Positions 9,584 to 19,521 of a DNA stretch of 64,000 nucleotides are shown piece after piece; position 1 is the stretch's first letter, and each line of letters begins with the position of its first letter. Source of the stretch: CAMWXW01 sp051650105. Lineage in GTDB: Bacteria; Desulfobacterota; Desulfovibrionia; Desulfovibrionales; Desulfovibrionaceae. The DNA lies in the NCBI GenBank assembly GCA_051650105.1, contig JBOFIJ010000017.1, positions 40,042 through 104,041 on the forward strand. Direction: 5' to 3'. Position numbers and translations under genes: made by a program. A model generated the notes under the pieces. The model did not search any database and was not told the origin of the DNA. It was given only the letters and a program-made list of their open reading frames with translations.

Positions 9584-12500
9584 TTATACTTTTTCTATAT
9601 TGACAAGAAAGACTTTTGATTCCTGTATTCCCGTATTTGGTTCGCCAATATATGCAGTAAGGTGGTTTGCGGCATCACCAGCGTCTGGAGTTGTCCAACT
9701 GAAATGCCAAGGAAGATTGACAACTTCAGTTTTTTCTCCTTCAATCTCAAGAGTATGAAGTCTTTTTGTGACCATGGCAACAGCTTCAACATTACCGCGG
9801 ATACTGGATATTCGGATTTTTTCGCCGTTTTTAACACCAATTTTTTCAGCTAAAGTATCACTCAATTCACAAAAAGCTTCAGGCTGTGTTTGTAATAGCC
9901 AAGGAAGATTTCTACTAAGAACACCAGTTTGCCAATGCTCTGCTAGCCTTGATGTTGTAGCTACATAGGGATACTCTTTTTTTGTTCCAATTGGATTTGG
10001 ATACTTTAAATAAACAGGGGAATTGAGTTGTTTGGACAATGGATTCATAGCAAGAGGAGTTTCAATAGGTTCATAGTGTTCTGGAATAGGTCCATCAAGT
10101 AATCCAGTTGTATAGAGTTGACCATGTCCATGTTGTAACATTATAAACGGATATTTCGTTCCAGGAGCTGAAGTAGGTCCATCTGGAATATCTCCAATCC
10201 ATTTTTCATCAACCCACTCTATAACAGCCCTAGAAGGATCCCAAGGTTTTCCTTTTAAATTGATACCAGCAAGATTATAAAGAATACGTCTATTCATTGG
10301 CCATACCCACGCCCAATTTGGGAACATATTGATATTTTCTTGAATAGGCGTACGTTTTTTACTCGTTCTTGCCATCATATTGCCGTTATCTGTGTATGAA
10401 CCAGAATAGATCCAATTTCCAGATGCTGTTGAACCATCACTTGTGAGAAAAGCGAAGCTGGGAACTTGTTGACCTTTCTTAAAAGACTGTCCATTAACAG
10501 TTGTGTCTCTGGTGAAATATCCGTTTAATATTTTTGCGACGGCGTGTGCGTCAAAATCGGAAGGATGGTCTTTCTTTCTCCAAGAATCTATATCTAAAGA
10601 AAGTACGGCTTTAGGTGAAGCACCGCCCTTTTTGTAGCGTTCTTTTACAGCAGTCATAAGCCTAAGAATAATATCCCCATCTGGTAAAGATTGGGCATGT
10701 GGTTTTGGTCCTGCATATCTCCATTGAAGAGCTCTTTCAGAATTCACAACAGAGCCTTCTTTTTCAATAGAAACAGCACAAGGTAAGAAGAAAACTTCTG
10801 TTTTTATTTCTTTTGGATTAACACCAGGTCCTTTCCAAAAAGAGCCCGTTTCGTTTTCAAAAACATTAACATTAACAAGCCAATCTAGTTGTGCAAGAGC
10901 TTTCCTACTTTGATTACTGTTAGGGCTACTTGAAGCAGGGTTCATTCCCCAGACAAAGAAACCCTCTATATCGCCTTGTAACATATTATTGAACATTTGT
11001 ATCCACATATAACTTGTGGCTGGTGTATGAGCATCTAGTTTTGGCATAAGGGCATATGCTTCCTCTGGTGAAAGAGTTGGGTACATTGCTTTCAATAAAC
11101 TTGTAATATACTTTGGTCTATTTTGCCACCAGTTAACACTTTTTGGATCATTGGAAGTTGGTGTAGTTGTTTTTTGATATTCAAGTAGTGTTTCTTGGTC
11201 AGAACGTAACATAGGTAAATATCCAGGTAGTATATCTGAGAGAACAGCTAAATCGGTAGCACCTTGCACATTAGATTCTCCGCGAAGAGCATTAACTCCG
11301 CCACCAGAAAGACCAATATTACCAAGAAGTAATTGCACCATGGCCATACACCTGATATTCTGAACACCCACAGAATGTTGAGTTTGTCCAAGCGCATACA
11401 TAATTGTTCCAGCTTTGTTAGCAACGCCAGTTTTTGTAAATTCTGCAAAGATTGTAGTAATTTCATTAGCAGGGATCCCAGTAATGGCAGAAGCATGGTC
11501 TATTGTATAACGTTTATAGTGTTTTTTCATTAAAGAGAGAACGCATCGTTTATGTTTCATCGTTTCATCGCGTAGTGGAATGCCTTCTTTATCAAGATCG
11601 AATTTCCAAGACTCTTTGTTGTACACTCTTTTTTCTGGATCAAGGCCACTAAAGAGTCCGTCTTCAAAAGAGAAATCCTCACTGACAATAAAAGAAGCAT
11701 TCGTATATGCTTTAACATACTCTTTTTGTATAAGATTTTTAGATAATATATAATTTATGAAGGCACCAAAAAATGCTATGTCTGTGCCTGGACGGATTTG
11801 TGCGAAGATATCACATACCTGTGATGTTCTTGTGAACCGTGGGTCTATATGAATAACTTTAGCACCTCGTTTTTGTGCTTTAAGAACCCACTTCATAGAA
11901 ATAGGATGATTTTCTGCAGGATTTGCTCCAGAAATAAGAATACAATCACTATTAGAAATATCTATCCAGGAATTCGTCATAGCACCTCTTCCAAACGACT
12001 CTCCCAGAGCCGGTACAGTGGAGCTATGTCAGAGCCTGGCTTGGTGTTCAACATAGACTAAGCCCATAGATCTCATCGCTGCTTGAATAGTCCAGCATTC
12101 TTCACTATCAAGAGCAGCAGAACCAATATGAGCAATTTTCATGGTTCTGTTGACAACCTGGCCATAAAGGTTTGTCTTTGTGAAGCTTTTATCTCGTGTT
12201 TTTTGAATTTTTTCTGCAATACGAGTAAATGCGTCTTCCCATGAAAGAGGAATCCATTTATCACTATATGCAGCTCTATACATGGGTTGTTCAGGTCTTT
12301 TAGGATTATCTGCTAAAGAAAATATTGCAGCTCCTTTGGCGCAGAGAGCACCTTCACTAATTGGGTGATCGGGATTTCCTTCAACATTGATAGCCTTTTT
12401 TTTATCATCAAAGGAAACAATAAGACCACATCCAACAGCACAATAACAACAGATTGAAGTTGTTTGCTTGGTATTTGCTAGTTTAAATTCTTTGCTTTTA

Positions 12501-12595
12501 GCGTACAGGGAATCGAGTGAAAAATGTAATCCAGAAAAAGCAACAATACCAGCAGTACTACCCATTTGTAAAAAATGTCTTCTTGAAACAGGCAT
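9584..12595 (-). CDS. fdhA: Formate dehydrogenase catalytic subunit, selenocysteine-containing
   Basis: The frame reads through an in-frame TGA at 12029-12031 to give 1003 residues with selenocysteine at about position 189. The context ARL-U-HSSTVPALGESFGRGAMTNSW matches the known Sec site of FdnG-type enzymes. The N-terminus has a twin-arginine signal, SRRHFLQMG, then a [4Fe-4S] site CCYCAVGCG plus a later GALCAKG. The long C-terminal part is the molybdopterin/tungstopterin oxidoreductase fold. It oxidises formate to CO2 in the periplasm. I prefer the ATG at 12595 because GGAGG lies five bases before it; an ATG at 12607 lacks a site. fdhB follows in the same operon. Sec synthesis genes must lie elsewhere. 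Confidence 0.95.
12001..12031 (-). promoter_or_regulatory. UGA selenocysteine codon and putative bacterial SECIS hairpin in fdhA
   Basis: The TGA codon occupies 12031-12029 on the minus strand. Directly downstream, CTCCA (12023-12019) can pair with TGGGAG (12006-12001) with one bulged G, leaving a 12-base apical loop that contains GT. This is the position and form expected for a SelB-binding bacterial SECIS, which lies inside the coding sequence just after the UGA. The Sec assignment itself is firm from protein context; the exact fold of the hairpin is my reading. Confidence 0.75.
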
Positions 12596-12651
12596 GGGAG
12601 CCTCCATTTAAATTTTTTGGAAGAGCATAAACAAATACACCCTAAGGTCTT

Positions 12652-12680
12652 ATTCTATCAGAAATATCTTTATTTGTACA
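12652..12680 (-). promoter_or_regulatory. Putative promoter of fdhAB
   Basis: On the minus strand a -35 TGTACA (12680-12675) is followed after 17 bases by a -10 TAGAAT (12657-12652), about 56 bases upstream of the fdhA start. The -10 matches the TAGAAT form seen at other promoters in this window. Confidence 0.45.
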
Positions 12681-12876
12681 CTAAATACAGATGTTTTCTG
12701 CTTAAGACGAACAGAGAGTCTTTTTTGTATGTAGAGACTAGGTATCAAAGATTGTGCCAAAAGAATCTATTGTATTGAAAGAGACACATAAATATTATAT
12801 TGTGGTATGTAAAGAAATGTGGTAAAAGATGTTAAACATTATGTGGAAAATATCGAGAGAGTAGAAGGGGAAGGGT

Positions 12877-13269
12877 ATGGAGTTATTGTACACAGATATT
12901 TCTTCAGAAAAAAGAGCTAAGGAATATGTTATTTTTTTAGAGGAAAGGAAAGCTGCGGATATTGTGGTTATAGATGTAAGAGCTAATGCCTTTCTTGCAG
13001 ATATTATTATTGTCGCAACAGCAAGGTCATTACGACAAGGGCAAAGTATAGCGACTGCGTTATTACATTTTTCTGGAGAAAGAAAATATGAATATCTTCG
13101 GATGGAAGGGTATCAAAATGGAACGTGGATTTTGGTAGATTTTAATGATATAATGGTTCATATATTTCAGGAAGAAGAAAGAGAATTATACCGTATAGAG
13201 TATCTATGGGAAAAATCTAAAATATCGTATGATGCAAGAATGGGGATAGATGAGCTCACAAGGAGTTGA
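12877..13269 (+). CDS. rsfS: Ribosome silencing factor RsfS
   Basis: A 130-residue protein of the RsfS/Iojap family. It has the expected core: a DIVVIDV strand near residue 28, FLADIIIVATARS near 38, a GTWILVDFNDIMVHIF block near 84, and the REYYRIE-like ending RELYRIEYLW. RsfS binds ribosomal protein L14 and blocks subunit joining when nutrients are short. The ATG is preceded by GGGGAAGGG. The last bases overlap the start region of gpmI and include its ribosome-binding site, so the two are translationally coupled. Confidence 0.92.
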   Translation: MELLYTDISSEKRAKEYVIFLEERKAADIVVIDVRANAFLADIIIVATARSLRQGQSIATALLHFSGERKYEYLRMEGYQNGTWILVDFNDIMVHIFQEEERELYRIEYLWEKSKISYDARMGIDELTRS

Positions 13270-13271
13270 TG

Positions 13272-14783
13272 ATGGCACAACCTATTGTTTTATTAATTCT
13301 CGATGGATGGGGGATAAGTACAGATAAGGAAAGTGTTATTTTTCACGCGAAAACGCCATTTCTGAAATCATTAGAGCAAAAAACATATGTTGCACAAATA
13401 AGAACAGATGGTTCTTTTGTTGGTCTACCAGATGGATATATAGGAAATTCAGAGGTAGGGCATATCACAATAGGTTCTGGAAGAATCATTCATCAAGATT
13501 TTATCAAAATAGAAAACAGTATAAAGAACAACTCATTCTATGAAAATGATGTATTAAGAACTCTTTTTGAAAAAGCAGAACAAACGAGTAAACGAGTTCA
13601 CTGTATTTCCTTATTGACAGATTCTGGGGTGCACGCACATAGTAATCACATAAATGCTTTTATTGATATGGCAAAAAAATATAATGTTGTGTTGTATTTG
13701 CATCTTTTTACAGATGGAAGGGATACAGATATTACTATGGCGTGTTCTTTTGTGGAGCGTTTATTGCAGCATATAGGAGAGTCTAAAAATATTTATATTG
13801 CCTCTATAGCTGGACGTTATTATGGTATGGATAGAGATAAAAGATGGGAGAGAACAGAAAAAGTATATGAATCTCTCTTTTCTACAAAATACCAGAGGAA
13901 TATTCATGTATTGGACTATATACGAGAAGAATATAAAGAAGGAAGAACAGATGAATTTATTCTTCCACTCACGTTTTTAGCAGAAGGGATAATAGAATCA
14001 AATGATACCGTGTTTTTTGCGAATTTCAGAGCGGATAGAGCCAGACAATTGGCGGAAGCTATTGAATCTCGGGAGTTTGTGCATTTTACAAGGTCTGCTG
14101 TATTGAATGGATTCTTCTGCACAATGACGCGTTACAATAAAGGAAGTACAGCACGTATTTTATTTAGTAGAGAAGAAATTAATAATACCTTAGGTGATAT
14201 TCTAGAGCAAAATGGCTTAAGGCAACTTCGTATTGCAGAAACAGAAAAATATGGGCATGTAACATACTTTTTTAACGGAGGAAAAGAGCATTCTCATAAA
14301 GGCGAGGATCATATTCTTGTTGCTTCTCCTCGTGATGTTGCAACATACGATGAAAAACCACAAATGAGTGCATATGAAGTAACGCAGATTCTTGTAGAAA
14401 AAATTCTTGCTGCTTCGTATGATGTGTATATATGTAATTTAGCTAATTTAGATATGGTTGGACATACGGGGAATGTTGAAGCTATGAAAGAGGCCCTTCA
14501 TGTGGTGGATATGTGTGTTCAGAAAATAGAGGAAGCACTGAGATCTGTTGGAGGTATTCTTATCGTGACAGCAGATCATGGCAATATAGAAGCTTCTACA
14601 ATACATTCTACAAAAATTAATACGAAACACACTGTGAATCCTGTATATTGTTTAATTGAATCTCCAGAAATGAAATACACAATGAGAGAAAGAGGGTCTC
14701 TTAGCGATATTGCTCCAACTATTTTATTTTTACTTGGCATAGAAAAACCAAAAGATATGACTGGAGAATCTTTACTTTCGTAA
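13272..14783 (+). CDS. gpmI: 2,3-bisphosphoglycerate-independent phosphoglycerate mutase
   Basis: A 503-residue enzyme of normal length that interconverts 3- and 2-phosphoglycerate in glycolysis. It has LLILDGWG at the N-terminus (metal-binding Asp), the phosphorylated Ser in GNSEVGH near residue 62, the TDGRDTD motif near 153, and C-terminal metal-binding motifs NLDMVGHTG near 396 and TADHGNIE near 435. Three consecutive starts are possible (TTG 13266, ATG 13269, ATG 13272). I chose 13272 because AGGAG ends six bases before it. The gene follows rsfS with overlap and is probably in one operon with it. Confidence 0.96.
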   Translation: MAQPIVLLILDGWGISTDKESVIFHAKTPFLKSLEQKTYVAQIRTDGSFVGLPDGYIGNSEVGHITIGSGRIIHQDFIKIENSIKNNSFYENDVLRTLFEKAEQTSKRVHCISLLTDSGVHAHSNHINAFIDMAKKYNVVLYLHLFTDGRDTDITMACSFVERLLQHIGESKNIYIASIAGRYYGMDRDKRWERTEKVYESLFSTKYQRNIHVLDYIREEYKEGRTDEFILPLTFLAEGIIESNDTVFFANFRADRARQLAEAIESREFVHFTRSAVLNGFFCTMTRYNKGSTARILFSREEINNTLGDILEQNGLRQLRIAETEKYGHVTYFFNGGKEHSHKGEDHILVASPRDVATYDEKPQMSAYEVTQILVEKILAASYDVYICNLANLDMVGHTGNVEAMKEALHVVDMCVQKIEEALRSVGGILIVTADHGNIEASTIHSTKINTKHTVNPVYCLIESPEMKYTMRERGSLSDIAPTILFLLGIEKPKDMTGESLLS

Positions 14784-14836
14784 TTGCAAAAAATAGATAA
14801 TTCTGTCGATATTTTACTACATATTAGGTGATCATT

Positions 14837-17425
14837 ATGAATAGTAGACGGCGTTCTTTTGTTTTTATATATGTCCTTTTTCTTTTGTTATTTCCTCTTT
14901 TGGTAAGTGCTAATCCAACAACTATTCCTTCATATATAGATTTCTCGACAAAGAATTACTTCTTTTGGGAGGGAAAATACGTTTCAGCTATTGTTTTGTG
15001 GCTAGAACCGCAAAGTGGTTTTTATTTATATTCTCATAAGGAAATACAAGGAAAACCAACTGTTGTCAGTGTGGTGTCTGGGAAGACAGAAGTAAAAGAC
15101 GTCGAAATCTTTTATCCAGAAGGAGAAATGATTAGGGATAAATTAGATCCCACCAAAAGAGTTTCTGTCTATGAGAAAAAAACTCCTATTGTTATTTTAT
15201 TGCCTCGATCTTTGGTTGGGAGAACAATATTTATACGGACAGAAGGGTTAGTATGTTCAGATACAATTTGCTTGCCTCTTCGTGCATTGGCTCAAATTTT
15301 TGTAGAGGAGCCTAGTAAACTAACAAATATAAAGGATGAGAAATGGTTTGATGCAATACTTCCTGCTTTCTCTACGGTATTTACAAATGATCCCACACGT
15401 AAAGCTGCCTTTGATACAAGACCACCTGTACGAGAAAAAAGTGAACCAAGAACAAAAATTATAGAAAAAGCACCAATAGAAATAAGTGAGGATGATTCTT
15501 TAAAAGCAATAGAAATGCAAATTCTTAGTGGAGAAGAAGATACTAAGCCCACAAATGATACTAAGAAATCTATTTTTGATATAAAAAAGCAAAGAGATTC
15601 TCAAAATACAGATATAAAAAACCCTTTACTTGGAATACAAAGTACAGTTCGTTCTTTTCTTGAAAAGAATAAAGGGATATTAACAAGAAAAGGTACTACC
15701 TCACTGGAGAAAAAAGACTCTTTTGTGCCAGAAAAGAAAAAAGACTCTTTCTGGAAAAATACCACTACCAGTGTTTCTGGGACTACTTCTTCAAAGAAAG
15801 AGGAAAGCATACAAAAACCTATGTCGCAATCGGAACTCTTGCAAAAACAACAGATTGAAATTCTTATGCAGAAGAAGATTGCAGAGAAAAGACAAGGTAA
15901 GAGGAAAACACAACAAGAAATAGCAAGAGACAAAGAATTAGTATACCAAATTGCACTGGAAAAGGAACGCTGGAAAGAAAAGCAGGCTCAACAAGGAAGT
16001 AGTACACAAAATGTAGATGACAATACTTGGAAAGATAAAATTAAGAAAATATTTACATCCGATGTGGATGTCACAAATAGTGAAGGTAGTACGAAAGATA
16101 GTGTTGATAAAAAATCAGAGATAGCCTTAATACAGGCTAATAACAAAGAGAATATTGTAAAGAATACTGGGCTATGGGAATTTACCCCGCACTATGTTCA
16201 AGAAATGTTTGAGGTTGAAACACTAACTAAAGGGTTATTATTTGCTTTTTTGGCAGGATTTATTCTTAATTTTATGCCCTGTGTTTTTCCAATAATAACA
16301 CTCAAATTCTCATCTTTATTGGGTATTATTTCAAAAAGAGATTCTGATATATATGATGAGCATGAAAGAGAAAAAAGTATACATATTTTTAGGGTATATA
16401 ATATTTTCTTTAGTCTTGGTGTTATAACATTTTTTGCATTACTTGGCTTCTTAATGTATTCTACTGGTTCTATTTGGGGAAGAATATTTCAAATTCCAGA
16501 AGCAATGCTTATTATTGCATCAATAGTATTTTTGTTGGCATTAAGTATTTTTGGTGTTTTTGATATTCCGATATTTACTGTACGCATAGGTAGTGCTGGC
16601 ACGGCAACATATCAAGCATTTATGACAGGAATGTTAACAACATTATTAGCAACACCTTGTAGTGCTCCTCTTTTAGGGGGTGTTCTTAGTTGGTTGGTAC
16701 AGCAACCTCCATCGCATGTTATGATTGTATTAATGACAATGTCTTTTGGGATGATAATTCCATATATTTTCTTTATTTTATTTCCCACATTAATAACAAA
16801 ATTACCTCGTCCTGGTAAGTGGAATACTATTTTGGAAGCAATGGTCGCCTTCTTTTTAATAGGGACAACTATATATCTTTTATCATTATTGCCTAAACTG
16901 TGGTTGTTCCCAAGTATTGTTATTTTATTTATATTGGCTATTGGAGCATGGGTATGGGGAAAAGCAACTGGCTATGAATACACAAATGCTCGTAATTTAT
17001 TTATAAGAATAGTAATAATTCTCATTCTTTCAGGTGCAATTTCTTGGGTATTGCAACCTGCACCAGTGAGTTCATGGGAGACATTTACTAAGAAGACGTT
17101 TAATCTATTATTATCAAAAGAGACGTTGTTGGTAAATTTTACAGCAGATTGGTGTCCAAATTGTAAGGTATTAGAGCAGACGGTGCTCACTCCAGAAAAT
17201 GTAGCAAAATGGAAAAAAGAATACGGAGTACGGTTTATTGTAGTAGATTTAACAAGAGAAAATAAGGATGGAGAGGAATTACTGGCTTCTTTAAAAAGTA
17301 ATTCTATTCCACTTTTGGCAATATTTCCAAAATATTCTGGAGCAAATAGTCCTCTTATTTTGAGAGATATTTATACAGCAAAACGAATAGAATCTGCATT
17401 GCATCAGGCTACTCAAAAAAAATGA
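14837..17425 (+). CDS. dsbD: DsbD-type thiol:disulfide interchange protein with long charged linker
   Basis: An 862-residue protein, well above the usual 560-620 for DsbD. It starts with a signal peptide (about 1-21), then a DsbD-alpha-like periplasmic domain with the Cys pair in VCSDTICLP near residue 138. Residues about 180-450 form a Lys/Glu/Ser/Thr-rich, probably disordered linker. A transmembrane electron-transfer domain follows, with FMPCVFPII near 477 and TPCSAPLLGG near 605, then a C-terminal thioredoxin-like domain with WCPNCKV near 770. It moves reducing power from cytoplasmic thioredoxin to periplasmic proteins. ATG 14837 has AGGTGA upstream; a GTG at 14828 is a weaker choice. A relic lipoprotein frame starts just after the stop. 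Confidence 0.92.
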   Translation: MNSRRRSFVFIYVLFLLLFPLLVSANPTTIPSYIDFSTKNYFFWEGKYVSAIVLWLEPQSGFYLYSHKEIQGKPTVVSVVSGKTEVKDVEIFYPEGEMIRDKLDPTKRVSVYEKKTPIVILLPRSLVGRTIFIRTEGLVCSDTICLPLRALAQIFVEEPSKLTNIKDEKWFDAILPAFSTVFTNDPTRKAAFDTRPPVREKSEPRTKIIEKAPIEISEDDSLKAIEMQILSGEEDTKPTNDTKKSIFDIKKQRDSQNTDIKNPLLGIQSTVRSFLEKNKGILTRKGTTSLEKKDSFVPEKKKDSFWKNTTTSVSGTTSSKKEESIQKPMSQSELLQKQQIEILMQKKIAEKRQGKRKTQQEIARDKELVYQIALEKERWKEKQAQQGSSTQNVDDNTWKDKIKKIFTSDVDVTNSEGSTKDSVDKKSEIALIQANNKENIVKNTGLWEFTPHYVQEMFEVETLTKGLLFAFLAGFILNFMPCVFPIITLKFSSLLGIISKRDSDIYDEHEREKSIHIFRVYNIFFSLGVITFFALLGFLMYSTGSIWGRIFQIPEAMLIIASIVFLLALSIFGVFDIPIFTVRIGSAGTATYQAFMTGMLTTLLATPCSAPLLGGVLSWLVQQPPSHVMIVLMTMSFGMIIPYIFFILFPTLITKLPRPGKWNTILEAMVAFFLIGTTIYLLSLLPKLWLFPSIVILFILAIGAWVWGKATGYEYTNARNLFIRIVIILILSGAISWVLQPAPVSSWETFTKKTFNLLLSKETLLVNFTADWCPNCKVLEQTVLTPENVAKWKKEYGVRFIVVDLTRENKDGEELLASLKSNSIPLLAIFPKYSGANSPLILRDIYTAKRIESALHQATQKK

Positions 17426-17426
17426 T

Positions 17427-17552
17427 ATGAGAAAAATAGTATTATTATGAGGTGGTGAATTATTATTACTTCTTTGTGGAGTGGTTGCGTGTAGTTCCTC
17501 TATTGAAAGAAGAACTATGTCACAAATAGAGGAGGATGATATAGTTTTTTAA
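17427..17552 (+). pseudogene. Possible decayed small lipoprotein
   Basis: An ATG at 17427, one base after the dsbD stop, opens a frame MRKIVLL that hits TGA at 17448-17450. The same frame then continues GGELLLLLCGVVACSSSIE and on to TAA at 17550. Together they look like a lipoprotein signal with a lipobox ending VVAC and a short tail of about 20 residues. No ribosome-binding site precedes the ATG. I read it as a small lipoprotein gene inactivated by a nonsense change. A chance resemblance is possible because the frame is only about 42 codons. Confidence 0.35.
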
Positions 17553-18559
17553 TCGGAAAATAGTTGTAAATAGAACGGCAAAAGAGGCATAATTATAAGA
17601 AGCAATGGTGTGGGATATATTGTGTGAAAATAGAGGGAAGGGTAGTATGGTGGCGTAGTCTTATTATTGTTATAGTCGAATATATTTTCAATAATAGAAG
17701 TATTATCTTAGAAAGAAATTATGTTCTCTCTATATAAGTATAGTAAAATATGTTGAGTAACAAAAGACTATTTCTTACATGATATGGGCTATGGTGTGGA
17801 TGAGAATGAGTGGATATAATTGAGGTTAGTACATGTAGATATGAAGAGAGAAATATGGATTATTCTAGATAAGATAACTATTGTGAGTAAATGAGCGTGT
17901 GGTAAATAATGTATTACCTAATTGTATTATAAATATATTATTGGAGTGAAAGAGTATCTATTGATATATAGTAGAAACTTTGTACTCGTTTTATATGAGA
18001 AGAAGGTGCCCTTGTAAAATCCCTATACATGCGATTGAGGATTATTGTAGAGCATATATTCTACCAACGAATAGGATAGGTTCCTTTTTTATAGTTATTT
18101 TGTTCTGTTTTTATGTTCTGTGATATTGTTATTTTACATTATAGTGATTTTATTGATAGAGAGTATGCAATAGTGTGTTCTAACGGTGATGGGGGTAGTA
18201 CAGACAGCTATATAGTATTGTTAAGATAGAATGAAAGAATTGCAAAAATATACTGTAACATAGAAGAATACTTATATAATAGAGGTAACAAAAGGCTATA
18301 TTATTAAAAAAATGGTGGCCATAATATGGACGAGGTATGGAAAATAGTATTATGCTTATAGTATAAATAAAAGTGTGGTGTTGATCACGTACAATACATT
18401 ACTATACTATATAGAGTACAATAATATCTTGCGAAGAAACAAAATAGGGTAGTAACATACTTGTAGGGAGATATTCGTTACACCTTTCTTTTAGAAGACT
18501 CTTGGATACATAAAAAGGAAGAAACGTGAAATGCAAAGGTATAATAGAATCTTACATAA
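17553..18559. other. About 1 kb of non-coding or decayed sequence
   Basis: No intact gene is visible on either strand. Short protein-like open frames are scattered in it, for example 17570-17737 (55 codons, no start codon, including VVWWRSLIIVIVEYIF) and a short run VTKDYFLHDMGYG soon after. Together with the broken lipoprotein frame before it, this suggests one or more genes in advanced decay. No RNA gene, insertion sequence or clear tandem repeat was seen. Confidence 0.5.
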
Positions 18560-18868
18560 TTAAAGATTCTTTAATCTGATAGCATATTCAAAAATACTTT
18601 GTACAATAATTGATTTAAATAATTGTATTATGAGGATAAGAATAAAGGGAGAAAGATCAATACCATTAATATATGCAAAAGGAATTATTTTTCTCACTCT
18701 ATAAAGGAGAGGCTCTGTGAGATTTCGTAATATGCGAACAATAGGATTATATGGGTCTGGCTGAATCCAGGATAAAATAGCAGATATAATAAGTATCCAA
18801 ACATACAAGGAAGATATCATAGAAAGTACTTCAGCTATGCCTTGCAAAATATTTCCTAAAAAGATCAT
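18560..18868 (-). CDS. yggT: YggT-family integral membrane protein
   Basis: A 102-residue protein with two hydrophobic blocks and the family hallmark between them: SWIQPDPYNPIVRILRNLTEPLL near residue 33, followed by RKIIPF and DLSPFILILIIQL. YggT proteins sit in the inner membrane; roles in osmotic tolerance or cell-envelope organisation have been proposed for relatives, but the precise function is not settled. Its ATG overlaps the stop of the HAD gene by four bases, so it is the last gene of a minus-strand run: unknown gene, HAD hydrolase, yggT. Confidence 0.9.
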   Translation of the reverse strand: MIFLGNILQGIAEVLSMISSLYVWILIISAILSWIQPDPYNPIVRILRNLTEPLLYRVRKIIPFAYINGIDLSPFILILIIQLFKSIIVQSIFEYAIRLKNL

Positions 18869-19521
18869 ATTATTTCCTCCGAGAGATTTTGTAAAATGGA
18901 TAAAAGGTCACTAAAATTATTAAGATTATATAGTGAGGGTATTGTACTATTGTTAAAAGAGAAAAATGGAATAGAAACCGCTATTGCAGGGCCTGCATCG
19001 GCCATGGTATCTCCAATAAATAAAAGGTTTTCTATAGGTATCTTCCACGTAGAAGCTATTCGATATAGTCCTTCATAATGTGGTTTAGGTGGAACAATAT
19101 CTGGGGTTACAATTGGAGTAAAAAATGTATCGATAGAAAAGTATTGTAAAATTTTCATAAGGCTTTGTCTACGTCTATTTGTAAAAATAGCACTATGAAT
19201 GGAGTGTTTCTTAAGGAATTTTAAAACAGGAATTAATGCTGAATCTATATGCACATATTCTTCTGTAGGAAAAGTGAAACCACGAGATTCTATCTCTTCT
19301 ACTATATGAGAAAGGTGCTCTTTTGGAATAAGGGTTTCAAGGGCAATTTGTAAAGTAGTACTGTGAACGAAATCTTCTTCAGCAGGAGTTAAGAAAGGTA
19401 AATTAAAAGATTCCCTTAGTGAGTTGTAGTAAGAGATATTTGCGCATTTAGAATCAATGAGCACACCGTCACAATCAAAGATAATGCCTTTTGGTAATGT
19501 TTTTAGTGGAGATTCTTTCAT
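18865..19521 (-). CDS. HAD-superfamily hydrolase (phosphoglycolate-phosphatase-like)
   Basis: A 218-residue protein with the four HAD motifs: FDCDGVLIDS near residue 15 (nucleophile Asp), IFTNRR near 113, a Lys in PPKPHYEGL near 147, and FIGDTMADAGPA near 167. Residues about 25-90 form a helical cap, which fits subfamily I phosphatases such as Gph. It probably removes phosphate from a small metabolite; the substrate cannot be told. It touches the gene before it (start and stop share base 19521) and overlaps yggT by four bases, so all three are co-transcribed. Confidence 0.88.
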   Translation of the reverse strand: MKESPLKTLPKGIIFDCDGVLIDSKCANISYYNSLRESFNLPFLTPAEEDFVHSTTLQIALETLIPKEHLSHIVEEIESRGFTFPTEEYVHIDSALIPVLKFLKKHSIHSAIFTNRRRQSLMKILQYFSIDTFFTPIVTPDIVPPKPHYEGLYRIASTWKIPIENLLFIGDTMADAGPAIAVSIPFFSFNNSTIPSLYNLNNFSDLLSILQNLSEEII

